A stretch of DNA of 64,000 bases from the NCBI GenBank assembly GCA_031769625.1, contig JAUIMM010000637.1:2457501-2521500 (forward strand). The letters run 5' to 3'. Position numbers and translations under genes: made by a program. The stretch comes from Taudactylus pleione. Lineage: Eukaryota; Chordata; Amphibia; Anura; Myobatrachidae. Positions 34,455-44,810 of the stretch are shown in pieces (the first letter of the stretch is position 1; the number at the start of each line of letters is the position of its first letter). Below the pieces are notes generated by a model that had not been told where the DNA came from, made no database searches, and saw nothing but the letters and a program-made list of their open reading frames with translations.

Positions 34455-34560
34455 CAAGGTATCCTGTGGATACCCTATGGACCCTGAAGTAGAAAATATG
34501 AGATATGGTAAGAACTTACCCTTGTTATCTCTATTTCTACGAAGTCCATAGGGTTCCACA
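34455..34560 (+). repeat. DIRS internal complementary region
   Basis: The left half GGATACCCTATGGACCC..GTAGAAA is complementary to the element's left tip. The right half ATATGAGATATGGTAAGAAC is complementary to its right tip. The join lies at about 34496/34497, which defines both element ends. Confidence 0.92.
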
Positions 34561-34704
34561 GGACTCCCGCCCTGTCGCACCTGTGCTGCAGATGGGCTTT
34601 GCTCTGGTCACCGGTTTTCCGTCTCCCTCTGGTGAGAATGTGATTCTTGTATGTGTCCAGATCTTTGTTCTCTCTCTTCCTTCTCCTCCTCCGGCCTATG
34701 GCTT

Positions 34705-34897
34705 GGTAACTAACTGAGGTGCCTTGGCCCGGGGGCGGGGTATAGGAGGGGGACCTAGTGCATCCTGGGAGGCTGAAAGCTTAACTCTTTGGTGCCCTGC
34801 GACTGACGTCACACCTATACCCCAAGGTATCCTGTGGAACCCTATGGACTTCGTAGAAATAGAGATAACAAGGGTAAGTTCTTACCATATCTCATAT
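34705..34897 (-). repeat. DIRS right inverted terminal repeat
   Basis: Complement of the left repeat up to TATCCTGTGGAACCCTATGG, then the right-specific tip GAAATAGAGATAACAAGGGT to CTCATAT at 34897. Confidence 0.93.
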
Positions 34898-35460
34898 TAT
34901 TATCAATCCACAAAAAATAAAAATTATAATTTGTGTGTGCGTTAGCAACTTAGCTGCGCTATTATTGTTTGTTGACACTGCCGGCCAGACCACAATTTAT
35001 CGTCTTCGTATTTGTGACTCTGCAGGTGGTCTGTTTGCGCTCGGCAGGGTTGCTTTGTTGTACATATCGAAGGGGTGCTGTCTGTGTTGTTCATTAAGGG
35101 GCTGCTGCCTCATTCAGGGGTGCTCTTCTCCAGTGGTAAAAAAATAAAAGTGAAATAAACTTAATATTATCAATCCACAAGAAAATGAAAAAAAAATATA
35201 TATTTTTTTTTGTGTGTGTGAGTTAGCAACTTAGCTGTGCTATTATTGTTTGGTGACACTGCCGCCCAGACCGCAGTTTATCGTCCACATATTTGTGACT
35301 CTGCAGGTGGTCTGTCCGCTCGGCAGGGGTGCTTTGTTGTCCATAAAAAAGGGGTGCTGTCTCTGTTGTTCATCAAGGGGCTGCTGCCTCATTCAGGGGT
35401 GCTTTTCCCCAGTGTAAAAAAAATATTGTTCAGTGACACTGTCGGTCAGACCGCAGTGTA
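34898..35460 (+). repeat. Tandem unit of about 285 bp in hAT leader, 2 to 3 copies
   Basis: Units start GTGTGTGNGTTAGCAACTTAGC at 34931 and 35216 (also 28758, before the DIRS insertion) and pass through GACTCTGCAGGTGGTCTGT and GGGGCTGCTGCCTCATTCAG. The last unit breaks off near 35460. It probably belongs to the untranslated leader of the hAT element. Confidence 0.82.
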
Positions 35461-35716
35461 AGTTTGTTGATTTGGAGGACGATCAAATGAGAGCAGAGCA
35501 GGAACCACATACCAGTCTTGCAATTGCTGCCAGCAGTCTCGATGATAATGCAAGGCCGTCAACATCATCTACAAAGGCCGATGCCAAGGATTTAAGTCAG
35601 GGCATTTAAAATCAAACAAGCAATGTTTTACAGTGTTAAAGAGAAAAAAAAGTAAAAGCTAAGTTAGCTGCAGAGAAATAAAAAATTGGCAAATCGCTAA
35701 GACACATGAACCAACT

Positions 35717-36373
35717 GTGTGCTCAGAAAAGTCACAGATCCCCGAGGAGAGTCCAAGTGTGTCTGCAGTTGCCACGTGTGAGCCTGACCTTTCTAATACT
35801 GTACTTGAAGAAGATCCTCCTTCCACCATTTGTGTGCCCTCTGCAATTGTGGGGAGGAGCAGCACAAGTCAACATGCTGACGTAGAAATCGAGGATGCTT
35901 CTGTGGAATTGCACCAGGAGGATGAGGAGGATATTTACGTAGTTGGCAATAACAAGGATGATGAGGATGTTGATAATGAGGATATTGATGCCAAGGAGGT
36001 TGTTTGTGTAAATCAGATAACAGTTGTTACCCATGGTATGAAAAAGCCCTTTGTTATGCCGGAGAAAAACAAAAAAAACACTTCTCATGTGTGGAATTAT
36101 TTCCACCCAAATCTGGACAACAGTTGTCAAGCCATCTGTAACATTTGCCAAGCAAGAGTGAGTAGAGGTAAGGACCTTAACCATCTAGGAACCTCCTCCC
36201 TGTTACGTCATTTGCAGTGCATTCATCAAATTCCAAAGTGTTTGCAAAATTCTGAAACTTTGGCTAAAAACGTAACAATCAGTCCAGCGTCACCTAGCTG
36301 CTCCCTTCTCTCTGTTAGATCCAAGCGTCTGCAATCACCACCAACACTGCATCATCAACTTTCTCATTCATGA
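35717..36373 (+). pseudogene. hAT-type transposase N-terminus with BED zinc finger
   Basis: 219-codon open frame: acidic region (EDEEDIYVVGNNKDDEDVDN), then a BED finger, HVWNYFHPNLDNSCQAICNI with C-X2-C (CNIC) and H..H (LLRHLQCIH), then a Ser/Pro-rich tail (SPASPSCSLLSVRSKR). The finger would bind the transposon ends. The hAT catalytic and dimerisation domains do not follow: the tail runs to about 36553 and meets the 3' end of a gypsy element. A diverged second finger copy lies at 42990-43115. No clear ATG context; this could also be a domesticated-like ZBED fragment, but the surroundings favour a transposon. Confidence 0.78.
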
Positions 36374-36557
36374 TCGGAAGTAGTCCTGCTGCATCCAATT
36401 TCATAAGCATGACTAACTCCTCTCCTATCTGTGATTCCTCAGAAGGATCCTTGAGTGCTATGCCTGTTGCTGCTGCTGCTGGGGGTGGATCTTCATCCCA
36501 GAAAGGGACAAAGAAGACTACTACTAGTAGCAATGTAAAAAAACAATTGACTAGAAT

Positions 36558-39500
36558 TCTTTCGACTTCGAATTCTTCGCCTCGCTGAGTTTGAATATCA
36601 GTAGTTTTGGGGAGAACTTTCTGGAATCTGTTTAAAATCAATGGCTTTAACAGGGAGATGTGAAAGGAATTTGGAACACAAAGAAATGGTGTCAGCTTCA
36701 ATTTGAAGACAACTGGATTCAGAGCTCTGATAATTGGAAATGGACCAATGAAATGGGGAGCAAGTTTCATGGAGGGAACCCGGAGTCTAAGATTACGAGT
36801 GGAGAGCCAAACCATATCTCCAGCTTGAAAACTTGGAACAACCCGTCTCCTGCGATCAGCGAATCTCTTATATCGAACTGAGGCTTTGGTCATGGAAGAA
36901 TGCACTTTCCTCCATATGTCAGAGAATTGTTGGAGAGATACCTTGGCAGTGGGCACATCCAGAATTGGGAGTAGAGAGAATTCTGGAACTTGAGGATGAT
37001 GACCGAACATCGTGAGAAAAGGAGTAGATTTAGTAGAAGTTGATAATGATTGCTATGGACGAACTCGGCCCACGGGAGTAGCTCTGTCCAGTCATCTTGG
37101 GAGGAGGAGATGAAGGTGCGAAGAAATTGTTCCAGGTCCTGGTTGACCCTCTCAGTTTGCCCATTGGTTTGAGGGTGATATGTGGTGGAGTACTTTAATT
37201 TCACCCGTAGAGCCGAGCAGAGAGACCTCCAAAACTTCGCCACGGATTGCACCCCTCTGTGAGAAAAAATTTCTCGGGGAAGACCGTGTAATCTGAAAAT
37301 TTCTTTTATGAAGGATTGAGCAAGTAACGGTGCAGATGGTAGACCAACAAGAGGTACAAAGTGGGCCATTTTAGAGACTCTGTCCACGATGACCCAGATT
37401 GTGTTGTGACCTCGAGATGGAGGTAGGTCAGTGATGAAGTCTATAGATAGGTGTATCCATGGCTGCAATGGAATGGATAGTGGCCAGAGTTGACCTGGTG
37501 GAGCTTGTCGAGACACTTTGTGTTGAGCATACTTGATACATGATGAGACATAGGACCGTACGTCCACTTTCATTGAGGGCCACCAATAAGAACGCTGGAC
37601 GAACTCAAGAGTTTTGTCCATTCCTAAGTGTCCAGAGAAATACAAAGCAAGAGCCCACTGTAGTAATTTCTTGCGGAGATTAGGAGCAACGAAAGTTTTC
37701 CCGACTGGAGGCATTGAAGACAAATTGGTAGAAGCAAAGGTAGTTGGATCCAAAATTGGATGAGACTGGTCCATGAGTAGATCAGTATCACTGGCATGGA
37801 GCGAGAGTGCATCGGCTTTGCAGTTTTGTGATCCGGGACGATAAGAGAGTTTAAAGTTGAACCTAGTGAAGAACATCACCCATCTAGCTTGCCGAGGGTT
37901 TAATCAATTTGCAGACTTGAGGTATAGCAGATTCTTGTATTCTGTATAGATGGTAATGGGGTATTGGGCCCCCTCTACAAGATATTGCCATTCCTCGAGC
38001 TTCAGTATTATGGCGAGCAGCCCTTGGTCACTGATGGAATAGTTCCTCTCTGCCGGCAAGAACTTCTGGGAAAAGAATCCACAGGGATGAAGTTTTTCAT
38101 CCTCAAGAGTTTGAGAGAGAACTGCTCCGACACCTTCAGAGGAGGCATCCACTTGCAGGATGAATGGTCGAGTTGAATCTGGTTGCTTTAAGACAGGGGC
38201 AGAGATGAACGCTTGTTTAAGGAGTTGAAATGCAGAAATATCTTTGATGGATCATTTAGTTGGATCTGCACCTTTGCAGGTGAGGGCTGTGATAGGTGCT
38301 ACCAACGTTGAGAACCCCTTCACAAACTTGCGGTAATAGTTGGTGAAGCCTAAGAACCGCTGTATGGATTTCAAAGATGAAGGGAAAGACCAATCAAGAA
38401 TGGCTTGTAGCTTCAAGGGATCTATTTGAAGACCTGTTCCGGAGATGATGTACCCCAAGCATGGTACACTTGAGACTTCATATAGACATTTCTCCAGTTT
38501 GCAGAAAAGTTGGTTGGAGCGTAATCTCAGAAGGACTTCCTTTACCTGATCCCGATGGCTCTTCAGGTCTTGAGAAAAAATCAAAATATCGTCCAGGTAA
38601 ACGACCACACATTTCTATAGGAGATCGCGGAAAATTTCATTGCCAAAGAATTGGAAGACAGCTGGGGCATTGCAGAGGCCAAAGGGCATAACGAGATACT
38701 CGTAATGCCCATCCCTGGTGTTGAAAGCTGTTTTCCATTCGTTCCAGGTGCGAATACGGATCAAATTATAGGCTCTTCTAAAGTCAAGCTTGGTAAAAAC
38801 TGTGGCTCCCTTGACCCTGTCGAACATTCGGTCATGCGCAGAAGAGGGTAGCGATTCTTAATGGTTATGTCGTTCAGGCCTCGATAATCGATACATGCAC
38901 GTAGACCAACATCTTTCTTCTTTGCAAAGAAAAACCTGGCCCCAGCTGGCAATGAAGAAGATCGAATGAAGCCTTTACTTAAGTTTTCCTTAATATACTC
39001 TGACATGGCTTGAGTCTGGGGTAGAGATAGTGGATATATTCGTCCTCGAGGCGGATTTTTCCCAGGAATCAGATCAATGGGACAATCGCAATGGGGAGGT
39101 AGTAATTCTGCTTTCTGTTTACTGAAGACATCTTGAAAATCCAAATAGGACTTGGGCAGACCCGCAAGACCCTGTAGCGTAGAGCATCGAGCAGTTAGTA
39201 CTTGATAGTTCTTGAAACAAGCAGAACTCCAGGAGGTTATCTGCATAGATGACCAGTCAATTTGCGGAGAATGTTTCTGTAGCCAGAGTAGACCGAGAAC
39301 TAGGGAATGAGAGACTTTGGGAATCACTAGGAAGGACAATTTTTCGGAATGGAGCACCCTAATAGTGAGTTTCAGTGGCATAGTTTGATGGGTGATGGTA
39401 CCACTTGTAATACAACTACCATCAATGGCAGTTAACGTGATACCTCGAGGCAATGCTTCGATGGGAATTTGATGTTTGAGAACAAAGTCCGAAGTCACAA

Positions 39501-39711
39501 AATTCCCTGCAGCTCCAGCATCCAATAGGGCTAGAACGACTTTGGATTCCTTGGAGAACTCCAACTGGACTTGGATGGATGAATTAGACTTCCTGAGTGA
39601 GTTGATGGTTACTTCTAACTTAACCTCTCTGTCGTAAGTTAGGAGGAGACGTTTCCCGGACGGATGGGACAAGATTTGACTAGATGTCGAGCCGAACCAC
39701 AGTACATGCAA
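36558..39711 (-). pseudogene. Ty3/gypsy pol (copy C): PR-RT-RH-IN
   Basis: Protease ALLDAGAAGNFVTSDF (39520; Ala replaces the usual Ser after the catalytic Asp). RT has [20 protein letters not shown] (38870), [17 protein letters not shown] (38780), MVVYLDDILIFSQDL with the YLDD box intact (38600), and FLGFTNYYRKFVKGFS (38340). RNase H has MDASSEGVGAVLSQ (38150) and ERNYSISDQGLLAI (38040). Integrase has a zinc-binding-like N-terminus, SIDFITDLPPS, then IFSHRGVQSVAKFW, where His stands in the place of the second catalytic Asp, and TNGQTERVNQDLEQ. A few stops and frameshifts (37880, 37904, 38252, 38615) leave it non-functional. Confidence 0.9.
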
Positions 39712-40370
39712 AGATTCTCTTTCTGTCTTTTTTGCTACTCTTCGGGCGACAAATGAAAACGATTGACCTGCATGGGCTCTTCACCCACGGGAGGAGAAGG
39801 TAAACAAGGAACTGGACGTGGTCTTCCACGGCCGAATCTGCCCCTTTCCAGTGCCCGCTCTCTATTGTCGTAGATCCACCTTATTGCAGAGAGAAATCAA
39901 GTCATCCAACTTTGGTGGAAGGTCACGGGAAGCCAAATAGTCTTTGAGCCTCTCAGAAAGCCCACTTCAGAAGGCGGCAATGAGCGCGTCCTCATTCCAT
40001 AAAAGTAAATGAAAATAAAATCTAGTGAGAGCGCTGCCTTTAAAAATAATAATAAACCATACTGGTAATAGCAATGATGTGAAAAACCTCTAAACATTGA
40101 ATGTTATGATATCTATGTAGTGATGTCAGGTATCTTAAAGCATGAACTTCCAATCGTTCAAATATACACTATTTATTCAACATATGACATATAGATAAAA
40201 CACATAAAACATGTAAAAAATTCAGCCTGGTGACTATGGTGTCAGATGGCCGTATTACCAGAAGGCTGAAAATAATGGACAAAGATGTCAGCAACAGAGA
40301 TCCGGATCCCTCAGATCTGTGTGTCCATTCCCGTCAGCTAACTGGTTCTGCAGCAAATGATCTGCCCTCC

Positions 40371-40412
40371 TGCCAACGCGTTGCGGAACCCTTTGTTCCT
40401 TTATCAAGGCAT
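40371..40412 (-). ncRNA. Hammerhead-like ribozyme remnant in Penelope-like element
   Basis: Minus strand: CCTTGATAAAGGAAC, then GGTTCCGCAACGCGTTGGCA. This mirrors the CTGATGA – stem II – GAAACGCG plan, with stem II GGAAC/GTTCC pairing, but the core has changes (TTGATAA, GCAAC), so it is probably inactive. Motif reading only. Confidence 0.5.
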
Positions 40413-41084
40413 GGAGGTGTAGGTGAAGTGAGTCTCCTTAAATATCCTTACTAGCGCCGACTTCCGGTTCTGGTCACTCGCGGACCGGAAGTCATCGTGC
40501 ATCATCAATATTCATCCTCTCTCGGATGTTTCATCATCTTCTCAGGGTCAATGTACCTCCGCGCTTGGGCTCTGTCGCCCTGGAGCCTCCCATGAGTCAC
40601 ACAATGGAGATGCAGACTTGTTGCGAAAAAACGGAAGTCAGACCCCGTCCAACCGGAAGTGACATCCCGCGATGTTCCAGGGAAACATGGTCCATCTCAT
40701 CTGGTTCCATATCTTATTCTTTCTAAAGGGCTGAGCTCTGAAATAAATTATGATGCAAATGAGTAGCATTTGTGAGACTTTTACTGAAGAATAAGAATTA
40801 GTGTTCAATCAGGAAACACATCTGATATACTGTAAATGTTGCATATGAATCAAAATCCATAGCAACCAACATATGAATATTTTTTAAAATCTGATATGAA
40901 ATTCTATATAAATATATCGATTCTTAAAAAATGACAGAACATAATAAATATGATACTTGATATGTCCACAATCAAAATTAAAATAAAAACATTGGATATA
41001 AACCCAAAAACAATGAAGAATCAATAGCAAAAGTCACTACTAATGCTAGGCTATTATTAAAGGAACCATTTTAGTTCAAAATCA

Positions 41085-41330
41085 TGGTTCAAGCCTAATG
41101 GAGTTAGAGTCTTCAATTTATAGACTTTGAAGGCCCTTTTTTATATTCCTCAAATGTTCTGCAATGCGGATTTTTAGAGATCTTGAGGTTCTGCCAATAT
41201 AAGCCAATCCGCACTTACATTCTACTAAGTATAGAACGTTTGCTGTATGATATGTTATGAAGTCTTCTATTTTAAATGTTATGCCATTAACTTGAATATC
41301 CGTGTACAGTATTTAGACGATTCCACTTTG
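41085..41330 (-). pseudogene. Penelope-like GIY-YIG endonuclease domain
   Basis: Minus-strand translation gives FKIEDFITYHTANVLYLVEC, KCGLAYIGRTSRSLKIRIAE and HLRNIKKGL. YLVEC..LAYIGRT is the GIY-YIG signature, with the catalytic Arg in RIAEH and the preceding C-X2-C linker typical of Penelope-like elements. The domain nicks target DNA to prime reverse transcription. A TAA after GLQSL ends it a little early, and one frame change separates it from the Cys-rich linker. Confidence 0.85.
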
Positions 41331-42139
41331 ACATGCTTGCATCCTAAACACAAACCACACCTGTCCTCATTCCAGTTGAGCTCCGAAGCCAAGGTTCGAA
41401 TTTGAATGACATACTGTCCGACAGTTTTGCTGCCTTGTCGGAGACGTAGAATATCTGTCGAATCGGAGGTGGTTCTTCCAGGTTCATCGAAGATCCTGCG
41501 AAACTTGGATAGATGAATTCGGGGTAATTGGAAAGTAGTGGATCCGACTTTTCCCAGAGAGGCGAGGCCCAATCAAGTGCTTGCCCAGAGAGTAGGTAAA
41601 TTATGTAGGCAACTCGGGCTCTGGCTGTCGGAAACTTGGCTGGCTGCAGCTCAAAGTGGATCTCACACTGGTTTAAAAAAAACCTGCATAGCTTGGGATT
41701 GCCATCGAACTTGCTTGGAAGAGCGAGTTGGAGTCGAGCAGAAGGTGAAGGTGAAGCAGACTCAGAGGAGGGAATTGCAGCTTGAGCATTAACTGGAGCA
41801 GGGTTTGACAAAAGAGCCTGAATGCTGTAAAAACGAGACGACATATCCTGAATAAACTGTAAGAGTTGTATTTGGAAAGCTTCTTGTCTTTCCAGATGGG
41901 TTAGAACATCCTGAGAGGAATCTGCACCAGATCCCTGACCACTTGCAGAGTCCATTGGGCCAGTGCAAGCTGTCACAGTCGAAGGGTTTTGAGGCTGTGT
42001 TCCCAGACTGGGTCTTGGACCTGTCTTCTTAGACTCGGATGCTCACTGGAGGAGACTCGGTTTAATGAGGTTTCTGCGCATGTAGGATTATATTGGCAGA
42101 AGGAGCCTAGAAGTGGTTATGGAGGCTCAGCTAATTACA

Positions 42140-42480
42140 GGTAGGACCGGAAGGTAACTGGACTCCAGGTTAATGGAGGACTGCTGGACTGTCACTGGTT
42201 AGGACCGGGAGAGGACTGGACTCCAGATAATTGGAGGACGGTTGGTTTCACTGGTTAGGACCGAGAGATGACTGAACTCCAGATAATTGGAGGGCGGCTT
42301 TTTCACCGGTTAGCACCGGGAGAGGACTGGACTCCAGATAATTGGAGGGTGGCTGGTTCACTGGTTAGGACCAGGAGAGGACTGGACTCCAGATAATTGG
42401 AGGATGGCTGGTTCACCGCTTAGGACCAGGAGAGGACTGGACTCCAGATAATTGGAGGACGGTTATACAGTAACGTAGAA
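42140..42480 (-). repeat. 55-bp tandem repeat in gypsy C leader, 6 copies
   Basis: CTCCAG starts at 42163, 42221, 42277, 42332, 42387 and 42442 (periods 58, 56, 55, 55, 55) within units GGACTGGACTCCAGATAATT..GGTTAGGACC. It lies between the LTR-like block and gag. Confidence 0.95.
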
Positions 42481-42529
42481 TATATATAACTCAGAGAGAG
42501 CGCAGTGAGGAGGCTTACTTAGACAAGCT

Positions 42530-42880
42530 AAGGGACTTGTTGCACTGGCACTTTGCTAGTGGGACAGGGGGTCCCTTTATACAGGCTGCTGGATGCTGAC
42601 TGGCTAGATTCAGAGGGAGAGCTGCTCCATTGGTGGAGACAGCAGCACGTGTCCTGGACCAAGATGACTGCGCCCATCTACACTGGAAGTGCAGCTGGAG
42701 AACTTGTGGACGCCAGCCCTGCTGAGGGAGACGGAGTGCAGGCGGGGAGCAGAGAGGACAGTGGCCGCACAGGAGCAGGTGCAAGGACGGCAGCAGCAGC
42801 AGACTGCTGGGGAGTCGGAACGCCGCGGGACAGCGCCCGAACAGGTAAGCAGCGGGGTCTGATTCTGAGGTCTCGGTAGC
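42530..42880 (-). repeat. Probable 5' LTR of gypsy copy C
   Basis: Runs (minus strand) from TGCTACCGAGACCTCAG at about 42880. It contains ATGGGCGCAGTCATCTTGG, the phrase shared with the LTR-like blocks of copies A and B. The inner border and primer-binding site could not be fixed. Confidence 0.5.
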
Positions 42881-42884
42881 ATAT

Positions 42885-43735
42885 GAAAGGATATTGATGA
42901 TGAGGATGTTGTTTGCGTAAATCAGCCACCAGTGGCAGCAGTTCATGCTCGTGATAAAAAGAAAGAAAAATCATGTCTTGGGTGTGGAATTATTTTAATC
43001 TAAATTCTGACAACAGTTGTGAAGGCATCTGTTCCATTTGTAAAGCCAAAGTTAGCAGAAGAAGGGACGTTAACCATCTAGGCACCTCCTCCCTGTTATG
43101 TAATTTGCAGCAAGTTCATACAATTTGTTTAACAAAATTATAATAATTTGTAAATTAATAACAAGCAGTCCAGTATCAGCTACCAGCAGTTTGGACCAGC
43201 ACATGCAATCTCCACCACCAACATCCTCATCATCAACCTCCTCCTTAATAATTTAAGGTAGTCCTTCCAAAATATGTTTTGTGGGGGCCCAAACAAACCA
43301 AGGACTTCAGCCACAAAAGTGTCAGTCCTTGTCGCTAAAGTGCTTGGTTTGTTAAACTGCCATCCTTTCTGCCACTGCTGTGTGGCAATGTTTCATAGAT
43401 GTCCTATATTTTTTAAAACTGCCGTGTGTTTGTGCCACTGCTCTGTCGCTTACTTTAACCAGCCAGCTCGCTGCAGCCTTTGGCCTATATTGGTGAAAAA
43501 TAGTGAAATCAGTATTGTGAGCTGTGAGGTGGTTAAAAATGCCTGAAAATGATTGTTATTAAGTTGATAATACTGTAGGAACAAAACAGGCCCAAATGTG
43601 GTTTTAGCTGTTTATATCATTTTTTGGAAAAAAAATACAGATCCAAAACCAAAACACACAAGGGTGGTTTTGTAAAACCAAATCTAGATCCAAAACCAAA
43701 ACACGGGGGTCGGCGCACATCCCTAGTTTTAATAT
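42885..43735 (+). mobile_element. hAT element 3' part with a second BED finger copy
   Basis: Opens with a diverged copy of the acidic stretch and BED finger (WNYFNLNSDNSCEGICSICK, with stops and shifts), resembling 35950-36240. It ends near 43735 in GATCCAAAACCAAAACACGG..GCACATCCCTA, a hAT-like terminus. The two finger copies overlap in content, so gypsy C does not simply split one element; two fragments or an internal duplication is more likely. Confidence 0.65.
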
Positions 43736-43789
43736 ATAAGAGGAGTTACAATGATTCAAAGAAAGTAAACGCTTAATCTGACAATCTGG

Positions 43790-44810
43790 CTGTTAGGATC
43801 TGCGGTTAGCAGATCATCTTACTTGCAGTTCCCAGTCTTAGCTGCTATTAGAACTTTACATTTAATCCTCTGTCTGTGTGCTGATCACGTGTTCAGTAAT
43901 TAACTGTCTGCTGGTGTGCAGTATCAGCTGCACACTAATTGTCCTGTCAGTGTGCACAGGCCAGCTGCACACTGGTCTGTCATTAGGGAGGCTTGCAGGG
44001 CTTCCTCTGACTGGACCCCGTATCTGTTAAATTACAGCCAGCCCTTCACTGCATGCCGGTGATAGAGTATTCGCGTTTCCGGTTCTGGCTTAGTCTCCTG
44101 TCACCCAGTCGAGCTCCAGTTCTCCTGTCTATTGTATTGTGTTATTCTGATGTTTGTGTCATCCAGGCGGCACGGTTCGCTTATCATCTACCTGCCGTTA
44201 GTGCCATCTTGGCGGCACAGTTCGCATACCTGTCCTCTGCCGTTCGTGTCACCCAGGCGGCACGGACAGTACTCTGTGTCCAGAGTACGCAGCCAAGCGC
44301 GCGCTGCTTGTGTCAACCCGGCGGCACAGGCCGCACTACAGCATCAGCTGCTTATGTCAACCTGGCGACACAGGCCACACTCCAGCGTGTTCAGTGCGCC
44401 ATCTTGCGTACCAACGCCAGTGACTTTATTATTGCACAGATCTTCATCTGCCACATCTTGCCAAGCTTATTCAGCCCTCAAGGCTGCTGCATGGCCCAAA
44501 GGCTGCACCATATCCTATGGCCTACCGGCCACAGCTAGCCAAGATATACCAGCCCTCAAGGCTGCTGCACGGCCCAAAGGCTGCACCATATCCTACGGCC
44601 CACCGACCACAGCTAGCCAAGATATACCAGCCCTCAAGGCTGCTACACGGCCCAAAGGCCGCTTCATACAGCCCATCGGCCACAGCTAGCCAAGATACAC
44701 CAGCCCTCAAGGCTGCTGCACGGCCCAAAGGGCGCTTCATATCCTACAGCCCACCGGCCACAGCTAGCCAAGAAATTCCAGCCCCCAAGGCTGTAGTGGA
44801 ACTGTACCCT
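43790..44810. repeat. Unclassified repeat, possibly LTR-derived, with minisatellite
   Basis: Begins near TGTTAGGATCTGCGGTTAGC, with repeated GTCAACCCGGCGGCACAGGC-like units at 44160-44390, then the 78-bp minisatellite. The TGTTAGGATC start suggests a gypsy LTR/leader but no pol is attached. The long open frames across it are repeat-driven. Confidence 0.4.
44455..44800. repeat. 78-bp minisatellite, about 4.3 copies
   Basis: AGCTAGCCAAGATATACCAG starts at 44533, 44611, 44684 and 44762 (periods 78, 73, 78), with a partial earlier copy from 44455. Each unit contains CCCTCAAGGCTGCTGCACGG. Confidence 0.93.

Larger units (their letters stand above)
28968..34897 (+). mobile_element. DIRS-type tyrosine-recombinase retrotransposon, complete
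   Basis: Inverted terminal repeats lie at 28968-29135 and about 34705-34897. The internal complementary region at about 34455-34560 carries the complement of the left tip (…GGACCCTGAAGTAGAAA) fused to that of the right tip (ATATGAGATATGGTAAG…). This is the diagnostic DIRS design, used to circularise the cDNA before recombinase-mediated insertion. Genes in order: gag, RT-RNase H-methyltransferase, tyrosine recombinase. Flanks AAATTAA and TATTATCAATCC join to match the unbroken sister unit near 35155, so there is no target duplication. Confidence 0.96.
40000..41362 (-). mobile_element. Penelope-like retroelement, 5' truncated
   Basis: Flanked by the perfect 12-bp duplication GTCCTCATTCCA (39988-39999 and 41363-41374). 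The minus strand starts with the Cys-rich linker CGLCLGCKHV and a GIY-YIG endonuclease. About 1 kb of non-coding 3' sequence follows, including a hammerhead-like motif near 40390, ending TTTCATTTACTTTTA. The reverse transcriptase is missing, as expected for a 5'-truncated target-primed insertion. It is younger than the gypsy copy it interrupts. Confidence 0.88.
39880..41976 (-). pseudogene. Ty3/gypsy gag (copy C), split by a Penelope-like insertion
   Basis: From MTACTGPMDSASGQGSG at 41976 through the coiled helical entry (LLQFIQDMSSRFYSIQALL), then LALPSKFDGNPKLCRFFLNQ and ARVAYIIYLLSGQALDWASP, the canonical retrotransposon gag core. A frameshift near 41530 moves it to RIFDEPGRTTSDSTDILRLR. 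It then reads LASELNWNED and is cut at 41375 by the insertion. It resumes at 39999 as WNEDALIAAF, then SGLSERLKDYLASRDLPPKL. The duplicated WNED codons are the 12-bp target duplication. Confidence 0.9.
36558..42880 (-). mobile_element. Ty3/gypsy copy C, nearly full length
   Basis: Minus strand: 5' LTR-like block (about 42530-42880, starting TGCTACCGAGACC), a 55-bp repeat leader, gag (41976-41375 and 39999-39880, split by a Penelope-like insertion), protease, RT, RNase H and integrase, ending abruptly at TQRGEEFEVERIL near 36558, before the chromodomain. No 3' LTR is present, so the 3' end is truncated where hAT sequence starts. It is less decayed than copy A: long frames of 316 and 329 codons survive. 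Confidence 0.85.

Noticed and set aside
35717..36373. BED-finger frame as a host ZBED gene
   Set aside because: It is flanked by hAT leader repeats, lacks splice context and is cut off by a gypsy junction; a second decayed copy lies nearby. A transposon origin is simpler.
5224..42880. Ty3/gypsy copies as endogenous retroviruses
   Set aside because: No envelope gene, and the chromodomain-type integrase end with DSGAAGN-type protease fits LTR retrotransposons, not retroviruses.
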